Below are positions 35,013 through 46,195 of a stretch of DNA of 64,000 nucleotides, in pieces. A program made the position numbers and the translations under genes. Every line of letters begins with the position of its first letter. Position 1 is the first letter of the stretch. The stretch comes from Acanthococcus lagerstroemiae (taxonomy: Eukaryota; Arthropoda; Insecta; Hemiptera; Eriococcidae), in NCBI GenBank assembly GCA_031841125.1, contig CM063111.1, forward strand, positions 37,894,955 through 37,958,954, written 5' to 3'. A model generated the notes under the pieces. The model worked only from the letters and a program-made list of their open reading frames with translations. It had not been told where the DNA came from and made no database searches.

Positions 35013-35799
35013 TAATATTAAGAAGTACACAGGTTTCAGTACATGAAATTTTAGATATGATGGTTGAAGAAAAAACAAAAAAAAACATTGCGTCAAAGAT
35101 AGTGCTGTACTTATTTGTATTAGATATAATAATGATGAACCTATAAAATTTATTTTTTAAATACAATTTGTCATTCTGTATTAGGTATTGGAGTAATTAA
35201 TTACCTCGCCATCTCCCTAAAATTTCTAACTACTGACAACATTCATGCACGGTACCAAAACTTACACAAAAATGATAACCCCTCCCAAAACTGAGACCCA
35301 GCTACGCCACTGCTGGCAACCCTATACCATATTGTGGTTCGAGTTCAAAGATGGGTCTGATGATTGAAGAGCCAGAGCACTCAAAGGGAGCGAAGTTAAG
35401 AATGTTACCTTGTATAATGTGGGTTCTACCGAGATTTTGAAGATAAATAATAATAATATTTTCTAGAGATCTACAAATTTGCTCATAACTACTTTTCTAC
35501 GGGGCAGTCTGATAAGATTTTTTACAAGAAGGAGTTGCAAGGGTCAGTCAATATTATTGGTTCAATGAAATATTCAAGGAATGCAGTATTCTGCGCAGGT
35601 GGCAGGTATCTTCCTTTTCATTTTCCAAGTTATGTAATTTTCACTCCGGGTCGCTTTGGCTTTTACAACAAGAAGGGGTACTCAATTTTTCGAAAAATTA
35701 CTCATTTTGTTTCTTCAGTTTATCGAATGCACTGCACTGATGTACGGCCAACTTTTGCATAACTAAGATGGCGGAAGACCTGAGGAGGGAAAATTGTAC
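35013..35799. other. No gene recognised
   Basis: No domain was identified. The segment 35280-35350 contains ctggcaacccta, similar to words at other element ends. Confidence 0.3.
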
Positions 35800-36500
35800 G
35801 GTAGGGCTATCAATAAACGAATTTAAAACTAAAATTATGACAAATATTTCAAACTTTGGACAAATCAAAATTTACGGTAAAACAATAGAGAAAGTGTCAG
35901 AATATAAAATACCTAGGCCAAATCCTGTCATGCCCGGATAAAACCGAAAAAGAAGTAAAAATTCGTAGAACTAATACATGGAAAGCATTTTGGGCACAAA
36001 GTAAAATCTTGTCTGTAGAAAGCATTGTTACGCCCGTCTTGACCTACGGGGCCCAAACCTAGGCCAGCACAAAGAAACAAATGCAACAAATCGTACTGCA
36101 TAATAATTCTATGTTAAGGAGTACACTTCAGATACAGCTAAAAGATAAAGTAAAAATGCAAAATATTCTGTCTAAAACTAATACCAAGGAAGTTGCGGTT
36201 ACAATCAAAAGGCCTAAACTCACTTAAGCTGGACATTTAATGCTAGGCTCCGACAACAAATGGAGTAAAATAATGACATTGTGGGTGCCTCACGAGTGGA
36301 GGAGGAGAAAGGAACCGTCCACAAGATGGTCGGATGAACTCATCAAAAATCTTGCCCGAAATTGGCTCAGGGTAGCGAGGGACCTAAAACAGTGGAAAAA
36401 CGTCACGAAGGCTTATGCACAGAAATAGGCGACCGAGGGGGAGCTGACAATGAGGCGAGATCACTTACCTACCATAAAAAGAAGAAAGAAGAAAAGGATG
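35800..36500 (+). pseudogene. LINE reverse-transcriptase C-terminal fragment
   Basis: In changing frames this gives IYGKTIEKVSEYK near 35870, a TEKEVKIRRTNTWKAFWAQ-like stretch near 35950, ESIVTPVLTYGAQTWAS near 36025-36070, and then an intact frame 36240-36428 with WVPHEWRRRKEPSTRWSDEL. These are the usual segments after the palm of RTE-like elements, up to the end of the ORF. The FADD box is absent, so the copy is 5'-truncated. Several frameshifts and stops (for example at 36061 and 36226) disable it. A short A-rich tail at 36558-36577 may mark the 3' end. Confidence 0.8.
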
Positions 36501-36617
36501 ACTCCCAATTAGAAATGGTAATTATGCTGTTAGTTTCAGATTGGGTCAAAGCTCTAAAATAAAATAAAAAATGTAAAATATATAGAATGAATTGACAATC
36601 AGAGAGCATTATACGTA

Positions 36618-37212
36618 TTCTACGGTGCCCCTCTCCTCATTTTGTCCAAGGACTATTCGTCTAAAGTTTTTTCGTCCACTGGTACATTTCGTCCGCAGCT
36701 ATTTTCGTCCGAAATATTTTTCCCACAAAAAATACATTTTTTATTGCAAGCACCGTCATTCAAGGTACGCTTAATCAAATTTTTTAATTTCCCAACATTA
36801 TACAGTAAATTTTACAAAGCTGACCTTTGGGGACTTGAACTTTATTTCCTATTGCACGAAGGTACACTAAAATTTCATCTCTCTCCTTATACTCACTATA
36901 CTTTCGCACAATTCCATCAATTACGTCTTGATGGGGAAACATACTTCTTCTTCATTGGATACGTGACTCTGATATGGCTTTCTTAAAGTTGGGTCATGAC
37001 GAGTTCATTAGATTTCTGATCGAGCCCATTCAATGCTCTCATCACAAAGAAAACACTAAAAGAGTATAAACGTTCCGACGAGAAAAAATGGGATGAAAAG
37101 CGTCGTGGGTGAAATGTCGTTGGACGAGAAATTGTGGACCAAATGTCTGTAGACGAAATTTCTTGGACGCAAAAACGTTTGGCGAAATGTCGTTGGACAA
37201 AGCATCGAGGTT
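36618..37212. mobile_element. Foldback-like element with repeated tcgtcc / ggacga words
   Basis: On the left (36640-36725) words such as ttcgtccactgg and attttcgtccg repeat every 15-25 bases. On the right (37065-37205) the opposite words, ggacgaga, agacgaaat and gttggacaaag, repeat in the same way. The two sides are degenerate inverted arrays around a core of about 340 bases. The edges are roughly inverted (ctacggtgcc, ggttccgtattc). The frame 36642-36986 covers the core but is not recognisable. Confidence 0.6.
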
Positions 37213-37304
37213 CCGTATTCTACATTCTACCTTCATTTTACTCATTCTATGCATTCTACATGTAAAATGTTGAATTCTCTATTCTTTGAATGGAGTCCCA
37301 TCTC

Positions 37305-37425
37305 TCTTCTCTTTTTTCATTTGCTCTTAACCCGAGCCCTGGAATCCGTCCTCTCGAGCATTATCTCAGGGACGTCGGGGAGACTTTTAGGGCTACCACC
37401 CTCTTCTCTTCTTGCCGAAAAACAG
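37305..37425 (-). mobile_element. tRNA-derived SINE, partial copy 3
   Basis: The reverse complement matches the body of the SINEs at 9443 and 42537: it contains gggtagccctaaaag-like, ctccccgacgtccctgag, ataatgctcgag and ggattccagggctcggg. The tRNA-like head with the pol III boxes is missing, so it is a 5'-truncated copy. It lies about 170 bases before copy 2 of the GC-rich repeat. Confidence 0.75.
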
Positions 37426-37592
37426 AGCAAGGTTGGCGTCTTCCTGTAATCCGAGCTAAGAAGGCCTGATCACAAACCCATCTTGCGCCGGACACCCTGG
37501 ATCCGGAAATAATAAAAAGCCGAAGCGGATGGAACCGGGTGTCGGCCTTTGTCTCGACCATCAAGAAGAGGAAGATGCAGACGGAGTGGTCG

Positions 37593-37720
37593 AGGCCTCA
37601 AAGCGTCCCTCCGACCACTGATGCGATACTCGAAAGGGTAGTTTCCGAGGCCGGGGGTGCGGTGTCTTAGGGGCCACTTTGGCATGCGTGCATCGCCATA
37701 GGTTCCACCACACACCAACT
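37593..37720 (+). repeat. Dispersed GC-rich repeat, copy 2
   Basis: This matches 4373-4500 over 128 bases. The surrounding sequence, 37440-37930, is also GC-rich and contains an open minus-strand frame (37470-37718) with no recognisable domain. It may belong to a larger element of which only this core is shared within the window. Confidence 0.7.
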
Positions 37721-40269
37721 CGTGTAGCAGCGCACCCGGTATCCCTCCCCGGGCATCGTTAGGCGCTAGCGCTGTCTTTAGATTCTAGAAGGTCGGCTAC
37801 ATTATTGCCAGTGAGCGACTGGATTCGTGACCGACATTTGGCGGTAGTGTCGGCTGGGGTGCATCGAAGCCCCACGCCGAAGGGTGGACGTTACGTACGT
37901 ACGAAGTCCCATCCCTGCACATAGGTGAAATATTCATAACTCACACAGACCTAATTTAAAAAACAAAAAATCTCAAGTAACCTCCACCAACATATAGGAT
38001 GAGACTCGACTGCTTAGCTCCGTTTGGTATTCCCTGTGGGTCTTGTTTTTCTCAGCATAAGCCCATGGCGCACATAAAAGTCACTTCACCGAATTTTTTC
38101 CGTTTATCTTTCTTCAGCTGGGAGTTCGTTTTAGAAATTCAGTTCGGTTACTCAGTGATGGCGTATTCGGTCGATCGACCATTTTCGAATTCAGAAATCG
38201 TTAACGCGTGTCCGAGTTTACATCTTTCGCTCATTACCATCGCGTTATCCCTCGAAATTTGATAATTCCCGCAGCGGTCTACCTGAACATGCACCATAAA
38301 GTTAGAACTTTCGAGCCTCTCGCTCAACCGTCATTCGTATGCTAATGCTCCAGTACACGCGTGTGCATCGGAAACCATAAATGTGCTAAAAGCAATATCT
38401 CACGGAAACGATTCCTTTATAACGAGTTCTCCTCGACCGTTATGCAAATCGCTGCCCAAGTTAACTTATATGTAACTCTAATCTCGCATTTCTCGGATAC
38501 AGGCAAACGAAATTCCGCCCTGCGTCCACCCGAACATCGCATCGAATTTGAAGGGAAAAAAATTGGAAAATTGTCTTTTCTCTACCGTCTGTGCGATAAA
38601 CTCGGGTATTTTCTCTCGACCAACCGTGTTGCACTCGGTTAAAAGCAATTACGCCGACTTGGGCGTTTATCATCTCACCTTGCCCCTCTTCGGGCTATTT
38701 GTACATCGTGTCGTTATACAAAGTTGTCTAACCATCAACAAGTGAAGGCGCGGCGAAGTCGCACCAGCCGGCGCATTCACGTACTCGCAGCTGCGACAAG
38801 GTGAGGTGCTGAAAATCGATTGCTGCCTTTAAAGGCCCGCTATTCAACAGTGTGGGCAATACTATTGAAATAAAAAGGGAAAGAAGGGAGAGGGGCAGAG
38901 AGAGAGAGAGAGAAAAAAAAAAGAAAACGAGAGATACAGACGGACAGATAGAAAGTGAGAGAATGCCTTACGACCAGCGAGCGATGACTTTTCATAAACG
39001 TTTACATCGTTTTTCGAAAGAGACAAAAAATGAAATTCGCGAAGACGTATTAAAACGCTTTTTATCAACTCGACGGTGACATTTGACGTTGGCTGCATTT
39101 TTGGGGTCGAACCATCAGCGTCATAATCGATCAATGTGACGGACGGCTTTTTGTCGCCGACAAATTTGCTGAATAGCGAGCAGAATTGAACCCAGTTTCG
39201 AGGCTGTAAAATTAATCGAGTGACGATGAAGGGGTCGGTATTTACGTATACTCGGATTAAAGGCTCGAGGTTTTTCTCGTCTTCGCTCCGGGCGATGAAA
39301 CTGTTCTGCTTTTGAGAAAAACCTAACGGACTGTGAAATTATACAATCAAGCGAATAACGAGATCTGTATCGAGCCTTGCAGCCAGAAGCACTCGAATGT
39401 TAATTTCCTCCATCAAACCAAGCTCACTGTGGCAGGTTGGCGAGCTGGAGGTGCCACTGAATACGCAACTTGATCTTGAAAACTTGGACAAGTTCATCCG
39501 GACCGATTTTTCACGATATTGCAAGTGTTTTCCATGATCGACATAGCCGGTTTTAAGAGAGCTGATTTGGGATAGTCCCTCCCCATCAATCAATCAAACC
39601 TTCATTGGTATTGGACGGCAATTTGAGTGTTATGACGAAGTTTCCGACATAAATTGAAAATAAAAAGAAAGCGGGACAGTTAGGTGGGTCATTCTACCAA
39701 AACCTTGTTACTTTTGTCCCAGCTAGATATCTAACAAAGTATAAACAATAGAATCCTCTATTACTGTATAGGCTCAAAAGATAACTTATTGTATTTTTTT
39801 TTATTGATTTGAAGTATCGTGCTCCCACTCCTATTGCGGAAATTCCATTTGAATGCTTAAAAAGTCCTTCATCGTGGCTGTCCCTCACCGTGGACTGGAC
39901 TACAAAATATTTTTTTAATATTATCTCTGCGTGTTCAGATATAAACTGATGCGCGTGTACAGTTTTTGTGAATACAGTGAACAAGTTTGCAATGCAGTAC
40001 GTGTTTCAGAATCGATCAGAATCAGTGCACCAATATTTGAAAACTAGTCTCTTGCTTTTTTTTCCCTTCACCATGGTCAAATTTGAACCATCAGGAAACA
40101 GACACAGAGCAAATGGTTCTGAACGTAGAATAGCCAACCAGTCAGGTGGTGTGCACATATGATTTTTTTGCGAGTTCTGAATGGATTGCCGCTTAATTTA
40201 AGAAAAATGCTGGAAACAAGAGATTTTACGTACAGAAATTCCTTAAACGTGGTCCTTCTGATGAGAGCC
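37721..40269. other. No gene recognised; GA-rich tract
   Basis: The segment 37730-39300 is less AT-rich than average and could be unique host sequence, but no exon was recognised. A purine tract with (GA) repeats lies at 38878-38935. Frames at 38361-38745 and 39694-39984 have no recognised domain. Confidence 0.3.
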
Positions 40270-41105
40270 CCAAGCGACTCAAATATATATAATGAAGAAA
40301 CATACATAAACATCAATGGGGAAAAGATTTCTAACTTGAGGTTCGCTGATGATGTAATCCTTCTTGCTAGCTCAGAAAAAGAACTGAGCGAGATGATAAA
40401 GGAATTAAGCCACAAAGGTACAGAATCGGGGCTACGAATGAATATTAATAAAATAAAAATTCTAACCAAAAGTCCAGTTATAAAACCAATAGAACTAAAC
40501 GGAGAAAAAACATGAATACTACCTTAGGCAACATATCTAGGACAACAAATAACGTTCGAAAATAATACAGAAAAAGAAGTGGAAACTAGAATTACAAAAC
40601 CGTGGTCCAAATACTGGGCACTCAAAAGAATATTCAAGGGCCCCTTCTACAATTTGCACAAAAGCCAAATATTTCACATATGTAGAGTACCTACACTGAC
40701 GTATGGATGTCAGACTTGGAAACTGACTTCTAAAATTATAAACAAGCTGAGAATAACGCAAAATTCAATGGAACGGTCAATGTTGAAAATAAAGAAAAAA
40801 GACTGCATAAGAACGGAGATCTTGAAACAAAAACTTGCAAGCAATCTAGACGTAGTAAGATATGTAAGAAGACAAAAATGGAGATGCAAGTTTAAAAGAT
40901 GACAGATGGACGTACAGGGCCACTTTCTAGTACACTTCTCACAAAAAAAGGAAAAACGGTCGTTAGCTAAGAAGATGGGAAAATGATATAAACGCATTCT
41001 TAGGGGGTAAGAATTTTCAAAAAAAATCGCAACGAATCGGGCAGAATGGGGACGGCTGCAGGAAACCTTTGCTCACTTTGGGCCGAGGAAAGATTCCTAA
41101 ATCTT
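40270..41105 (+). pseudogene. RTE-like LINE fragment from the FADD box to the ORF end
   Basis: The frame to 40515 contains GEKISNLRFADDVILLAS; the catalytic FADD codons are at 40342-40353. It continues as LSEMIKELSHKGTESGLRMN and then breaks at a stop at 40513. The next frame, 40579-40902, contains ALKRIFKGPFYNLHKSQIF and TLTYGCQTWKLTSK, and a later piece near 41040 reads NRAEWGRLQETFAHFG. The copy starts just before the FADD box, so the fingers and first catalytic aspartate are missing. Two or three stops interrupt the tail. It overlaps in content with the duplicated pieces at 4660-5225. Confidence 0.85.
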
Positions 41106-41430
41106 AAATTTAAAATTCTTAAAAGTACAACTTTATAACTTTATAATTATTTCATAAGATGGATGGAAATAATCCTCAATAAAGGTACTTTGATTTTTGA
41201 AATAGGTAAATACATCAAATCACATTTTATCGCTGCATCACTCTTTAAAATACCTATGGTCAAAATCGAGAGATCCAGTGAACCTTTATTAATTTTGTGA
41301 AGATTTTCCCCCATTTCCATCATCGTGGCAATAGGAATTATAAAAGCCACGATGAAAGAATCCGATACCACTATGAAAGAATTTACTAAAGTCTGGTTCC
41401 ACGAGAGACCGGAAATGTGTGAATACGAGT
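41106..41430. other. No gene recognised
   Basis: Sequence between the LINE tail and a hAT-like element; no recognised content. Confidence 0.3.
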
Positions 41431-42970
41431 CAGTGCTGCCAGATTTATTCTGCCAAAATTTGGAGAACAGTCCAGGAAGAGAAATCCGGAAAAATCCGGA
41501 CACAAATGTGATGTCCAAAGAGAAGATACCTTAAGGTGAAAAAATGAGAAATCTTTTTTTCAGCGTTTCTGGCGTAGAACTGAGAGTAGAATGATAATAC
41601 CGTTCAGTTTTACCAATTATTGTAAAAAAGTTAATGGCCCCGAGTTTCATAAGTAGAACAAAATACATACACAACGATTAAAAAAAGTAATGATGACAAA
41701 AAATGCATTTAAAGTTCAATTTACTCAAAATTATGATAAAACTATTAGGATTACCTACATGGAGATTAATGTTTTTTATAGGAAATTTCGTGCAGAATTC
41801 ATTTTTATTAACAGTTTTACCAAATAATGCACCCAAAATTAAATTAACAGAAAAAGAAAATGCCCTATTAAAAATCACTCAAATTTCTTACGCAACAAAT
41901 TACTATATAGACCAAATTAAAGTTAAGAATCTCTATACATTCGGGAAACTGAAAATTTGTTCACTATTTTCTTTTCAATTCGGAACTATGCATAAGTTGA
42001 TGACTCAGGAGAATTTTCCTCCATTATATTGAATTTAAATGGGAGCTCAGAAATTAGGAATGGATTCGTGTAAGTATTTCGATCTAATATTTTTTTAGTG
42101 GATTCGTCGGATTTGTACTATTTTTTGTCTCTTTGTGAATCTCACACTGACAGTCCATAAATTTAGGGGGGGGGGGGCAAAGAAGAGAATAACCCAAAAC
42201 GCGCTGGAGAAAGATGATTATTTTCAATTTTTAACTGAATTTTGAATTAATTACAACGGCGGAAAGAAATGGAAGATGACCCCGGAAAAGTTGAATTTGA
42301 TGCCGGAACCAGTCGGTTCGTGGATTCGAATCCACAAATCCACTCCATTCATTCGAATCCGATTCGAATCACAGTAAACGTGAATCATTCTCAAATCATA
42401 TTCGAATCCAAAAAAAAAATAGTTATTCGTGGATTCTGATTCGGTTTTTAGCGGATTTATTTTCAACCTTGGTTTCTGAAAAAGGATGCTTGGATGAAAG
42501 GAAAACTGATTCATTATTCAGGTAAAAAAATGTGGGGTCTGGTTGGCCGAGTGGATAGCGCGTTGGTCTCGGAATCCGGAGGTTCCGGGTTCGAGCCTAC
42601 GTAGCAGCTCGCCAGATTTCGACCTGGGCCGGTTTTTTGGCCAGAAGGGAAGAGGGGTAAGGTAGCCCTAATATCCTCCCCGGCGTATCTAAAGTAATGC
42701 TCGAAAGGGCGGATTCCAGGGTTCGGGTTGAGAGCAAATTAGAAAAAGAGAAGGTAAAAAAACGAGAAAACACTTTTTCTAGTCCAGTTTAGTGCAGTCA
42801 AAATGCGGTCAGTCACAGAAAAATATTTCGAACTAATCATAAGTTGAATAAACCCACAAAACGAGAAAAAACAACAACAATCCGGATTTCTCCCAAAATT
42901 TTCGGATGTTATTCAGAAATTCGGACGTTTTTTGTCTAAGGATGAGAAATCCGGACACCTGGCAGCACTG
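41431..42970. mobile_element. hAT-like non-autonomous element carrying a SINE
   Basis: The left end starts cagtgctgccag and the right end is its exact inverse, ctggcagcactg. Both inner sides carry tccggac and aaatccgga words. The flanking 8-mers are atacgagt (41423-41430) and acatgagt (42971-42978), 6 of 8 identical, which fits an aged hAT target duplication. The core has open frames (41703-42032 and others) without a transposase domain, a G run at 42167-42177 and the SINE at 42537-42770. The ends are short and of a common type, so the pairing is probable rather than certain. Confidence 0.5.
42537..42770 (+). mobile_element. tRNA-derived SINE, copy 2
   Basis: This is a full-length relative of 9443-9670. 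It has A box tggccgagtgg at 42544-42554, B box ggttcgagcc at 42588-42597, the body with gcggattccagggttcggg, and an A-rich tail. The 11-mer aggtaaaaaaa occurs on both sides (42520-42530 and 42752-42762), a likely target duplication from LINE-driven insertion, although six bases separate the left one from the first tRNA-like base. It sits inside the hAT-like element. Confidence 0.85.
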
Positions 42971-42978
42971 ACATGAGT

Positions 42979-43388
42979 GCATTGATGTGCAGGTGGAAGA
43001 GTAGGCGCTTATTCGGGGTACACGGGCGCGCGTGCGCATAGGAGCTTCTTTCTATGGCCAACAATTTCTTCAACGTGGGCTGCCATTCCTTCAGTGTGGT
43101 CCTAAGCATTTTGAGCCTCCTCTATCTCCTCCCCTAGGAAGTATGCTGTTGGTTCAACCTCATAAATATGTTCTATTATATGCATATAAATGATTTTTAT
43201 GGGGGGGGGGGGGGGGGGGAGACAAGTAATAATGTCGACAAAAAAAATTATTACGATTTCTGTAGAATGACCCAGGTACGATGGTTTACGATAACATAAA
43301 AATTTAAAACTAATAAAGCATCAAGTAAAAGGTTAACGTTAAGGTTAAAGTAGGTTAGGTATTTACAACAAACAAAATACGTATTAGA
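42979..43388. other. No gene recognised; poly-G run
   Basis: A run of 19 G occupies 43201-43219. Otherwise no recognised content. Confidence 0.3.
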
Positions 43389-44330
43389 TCATAGAGTTCG
43401 ACAACATTTTGGGCACGTGACGTTCTTACTACTTTCTATTGTGGAAATTCGCCGGTCAACACTCACTGCCATCCACTCGCAAGCATAGGCCTCCTCAATC
43501 ATGTCCCATGTTTTCCTATTTTGGGCCGCTCTGCCCTAGAGTACCCCCATCCGTCTTTCAATTTCTTGTCTCCACCTTTGCATGGCCTTACCCCTTTTCT
43601 TCCTCTTGTCGTACACTGGGTCCAATTTTTCATTCTCTGACTCCAAGTATCGTTTGCCTCCCCGACGATACATCCTGCGTAATTTATTTTTAACCGTTTG
43701 GCCAGGTACAGACACCTTTCGTTCTCGCTCTTTGCCGTATAGTTTTTGTTTTATTTTATCGCCCAGTCTTATTCCTAGTATGCTTCTCAACATGCTATCT
43801 TGCGGGGAGAGAAGTTTTTTTTCGCTTCTGCTATTTTGGTAGTCCACATTTGGGCCCCGTAAAGCAAGATGAGGAAGACGCAGGACTCTAACATTCTCAG
43901 TTTAGACTGAGTCCTTAGTTCGCCTTTGAATATAAGTCCAAGCACTCAGTACTCCCTCCAGGCCCGATCACTACTAACCTCCAATTCTTTTTCCATTTTG
44001 TTTTTAAAAGAGATAATTGGTCCCAAATAAGTAAAGTTGTCTTGTTTTTCCAAACCGAGATTTCCAATGATAATTTCCTCCTCTTCTTTGTTACTCATAT
44101 ATTTTGTTTTAGTCCCACTTATTTCCAACCTGCCGTTGCACTTGCGACAACCAACTCATCTATCATTTTTTGTATTTTCACTTCCCGTTTTCCCAAATAC
44201 GTAAAGTTTTCTTGTTTTTCCAGGCCGAGATTTCCAATGAAAATTTCCCCATTTTCTTTGTTACTCATATATTTTGTTCTGCCCTTACACTTGCGACAAC
44301 TAACTCACCTAGCATTTTATTGTTTTATGA
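43389..44330 (-). pseudogene. LINE reverse-transcriptase tail to natural ORF end, with internal duplication
   Basis: Read on the minus strand, the segment after the palm appears as KTKYMSNKEEEE, NFTYLGPIISFKNKMEKELE (43946-44128), then LLYGAQMWTT, then a frame 43536-43847 with SMLRSILGIRLGDKIKQKLY and AMQRWRQEIERRMGVL. After one stop at 43536 the same frame runs 48 more codons (NRKTWDMIEEAYACEWM to CPKCCRTL) to a stop at 43389, the likely natural end. The piece encoding KYMSNKE to YLG is present twice, at about 44016-44170 and 44190-44330. The FADD box is missing. Confidence 0.8.
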
Positions 44331-45390
44331 ACTTGAATCCGAGTTCCAACAGACAAAGTAAAATAGAGTTAGAGGCTAATTTTTACAGACACACGCTTAA
44401 TTTATACTTGAGTTAGTGGCACACTGGATGGATTTCAGAGTGCAAAGCTTTAATAAAAATTTTAGATACCTAAGAACTCAAAAAAATTTCATTTCAAACG
44501 AATGTCACTACCCCTCTTTCTCCTTGTTAGAGGAGATGCATAAGTTGGGTGTCCTCGACGAACCCCCAGTGAGCCTTCCTTTAAAAAAAAAACAAAAAAA
44601 CTGGCTATGGGCCTGAATGAAACTCACGTAACTTCCTGTATAACTAAAATGAATCGTGGGAATTCGTCTTATTTCCCGGTACGTGCTCACAATTTGATGG
44701 TCCATCGTTTTCGTCTGAAAACTACCCGCAATTTTTCTAATAGTCGCTGCGAAAAATTCAGGATTAAAATTTCTCATCTATTTTCATTATTTCGCCGACC
44801 ATGTTTCATTTTTAATCAGCGAAAAAAGTTGGTGTATACTCGTACCTATGATATATGAAATCCGTGCCGAATCTGTTGCACGTGTTAGGGGTGATGATCG
44901 TGCACGAAGCCCCCCCCCCCCCGCAACATAAAATCGACGAGGCTTAGGTAACGTTACGTAGAATTTACGTGTCACACTGTGTTATCTGAGCTGGTAGCTT
45001 CTGCTCGACGGATTACACTCGACAGGTGATATTTTACGATGCTTGTACGGTCGCACAACGGCAGGACTTTATATTATTACTTTTTTTGTGGAAGAGAAAT
45101 GAAGAATTTTAGAAATAATGATCTTCAAAAGGTTGTAGTTATCCTTTGTGCTTTTTCTTCACTGTACCGATGGGTCTCTTCCGGCAGGCCCAGCCGGCTA
45201 CGGGGTACAATTGTTGCTTTAGGTCTTCCCCCGCTGATCGCGAAATTATCTCAAAAATATTTTTGGATAGTGACATTCAAAAACTGGGTTTTTAAACTTC
45301 TTTGAAAAAGGAAATCCTGGGGTAAACGAACCCATCCCCCCCCCCCATCTCATCAAATCAATCTTGATACTCATCCGTACCATTCATCAT
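44331..45390. other. No gene recognised; C and G homopolymers
   Basis: Runs of C occur at 44910-44922 and 45337-45347. Frames here are not recognisable. Confidence 0.3.
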
Positions 45391-46195
45391 TGAACTTGTT
45401 CGTTTACTTTCTGACTAGAAACCCAGTCGACGAAACAGCTGTCAATCAGTGGAGCCAGAAACTCACGCGAATGATCAGCGAAGTACAAAACGAATCATAT
45501 TTTCTAAGTCTTACCGCTACAAAAGAGACAGATTACTCACTTTGGAAGACTACCAAACGACTAAAAAGATCCGATGTCCAGAATCCGCCCTCATAAAATA
45601 AGAGACGGACTCTGGGCACGCGACAACCTCAGCAATGCTGAAACTTTTGCTGACCACCTGGAGCAGGCATTCCAGCCTAACAGATCGGATAATCCTGATT
45701 GCTTACGAAGCGAAACAAACTCCGACCTGACAAGAATAAGAATGTCACCAGAAGAAATAAAAAGCGAGATTCAAAGAAACATGAATGCGAATAAAGCGTC
45801 GGGATACGAAATCACTACAGCAAGAGTCCTGAAAGAACTTCCGCGAAAAGTAGTTGTAATGATGGCATACATCTTCAACGTTGTCCTGGTTTGAAGTACG
45901 GTCCAGAGTCATGGAAGGTAGCCCAAATCACGATGATCCCAAAACCAGGCAAGCCACCAACAAAGTCGCATCGTACAGACCAATATCTCTGCTCCCAATG
46001 ATATCTAAATTATTCAAGAAGCTGTTACTGAAGCGCCTTAGACCGATCGTAGAAGCCAAAACCTGATTCCGGAACACTAGTTTGGCTTTAGGAGCCAGCA
46101 TTCCACGGCATCGACCAGGTTCACCGTTTAACCAATGTCATCGAACAGGAATGCGAGGAAAAGAAATTCTGTCCGACAGTATTCCTAAGAAGATG
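45391..46195 (+). pseudogene. Jockey-like LINE: start of reverse transcriptase
   Basis: The first frame, to 45596, contains YSLWKTTKRLKR, the usual spacer of jockey-type elements. The next, 45574-45894, contains NAETFADHLEQAFQPN, MSPEEIKSEIQRNMNANKAS and ARVLKELPRK. After a frame change, GPESWKVAQITMIPKPGKPP, ASYRPISLLPMISKLFKKLL (to 46064) and CEEKKFCPTVFL follow. These are the standard early motifs of the jockey clade polymerase in order. The copy stops before the first catalytic aspartate and before FADD; at least three frame changes break it. No 3' tail is seen, so it is truncated at both ends. Confidence 0.85.

Noticed and set aside
37470..37718. Minus frame of 82 codons in the GC-rich repeat as a gene
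   Set aside because: It runs through a dispersed repeat and the corresponding frame is not kept in the copy at 4373-4500.
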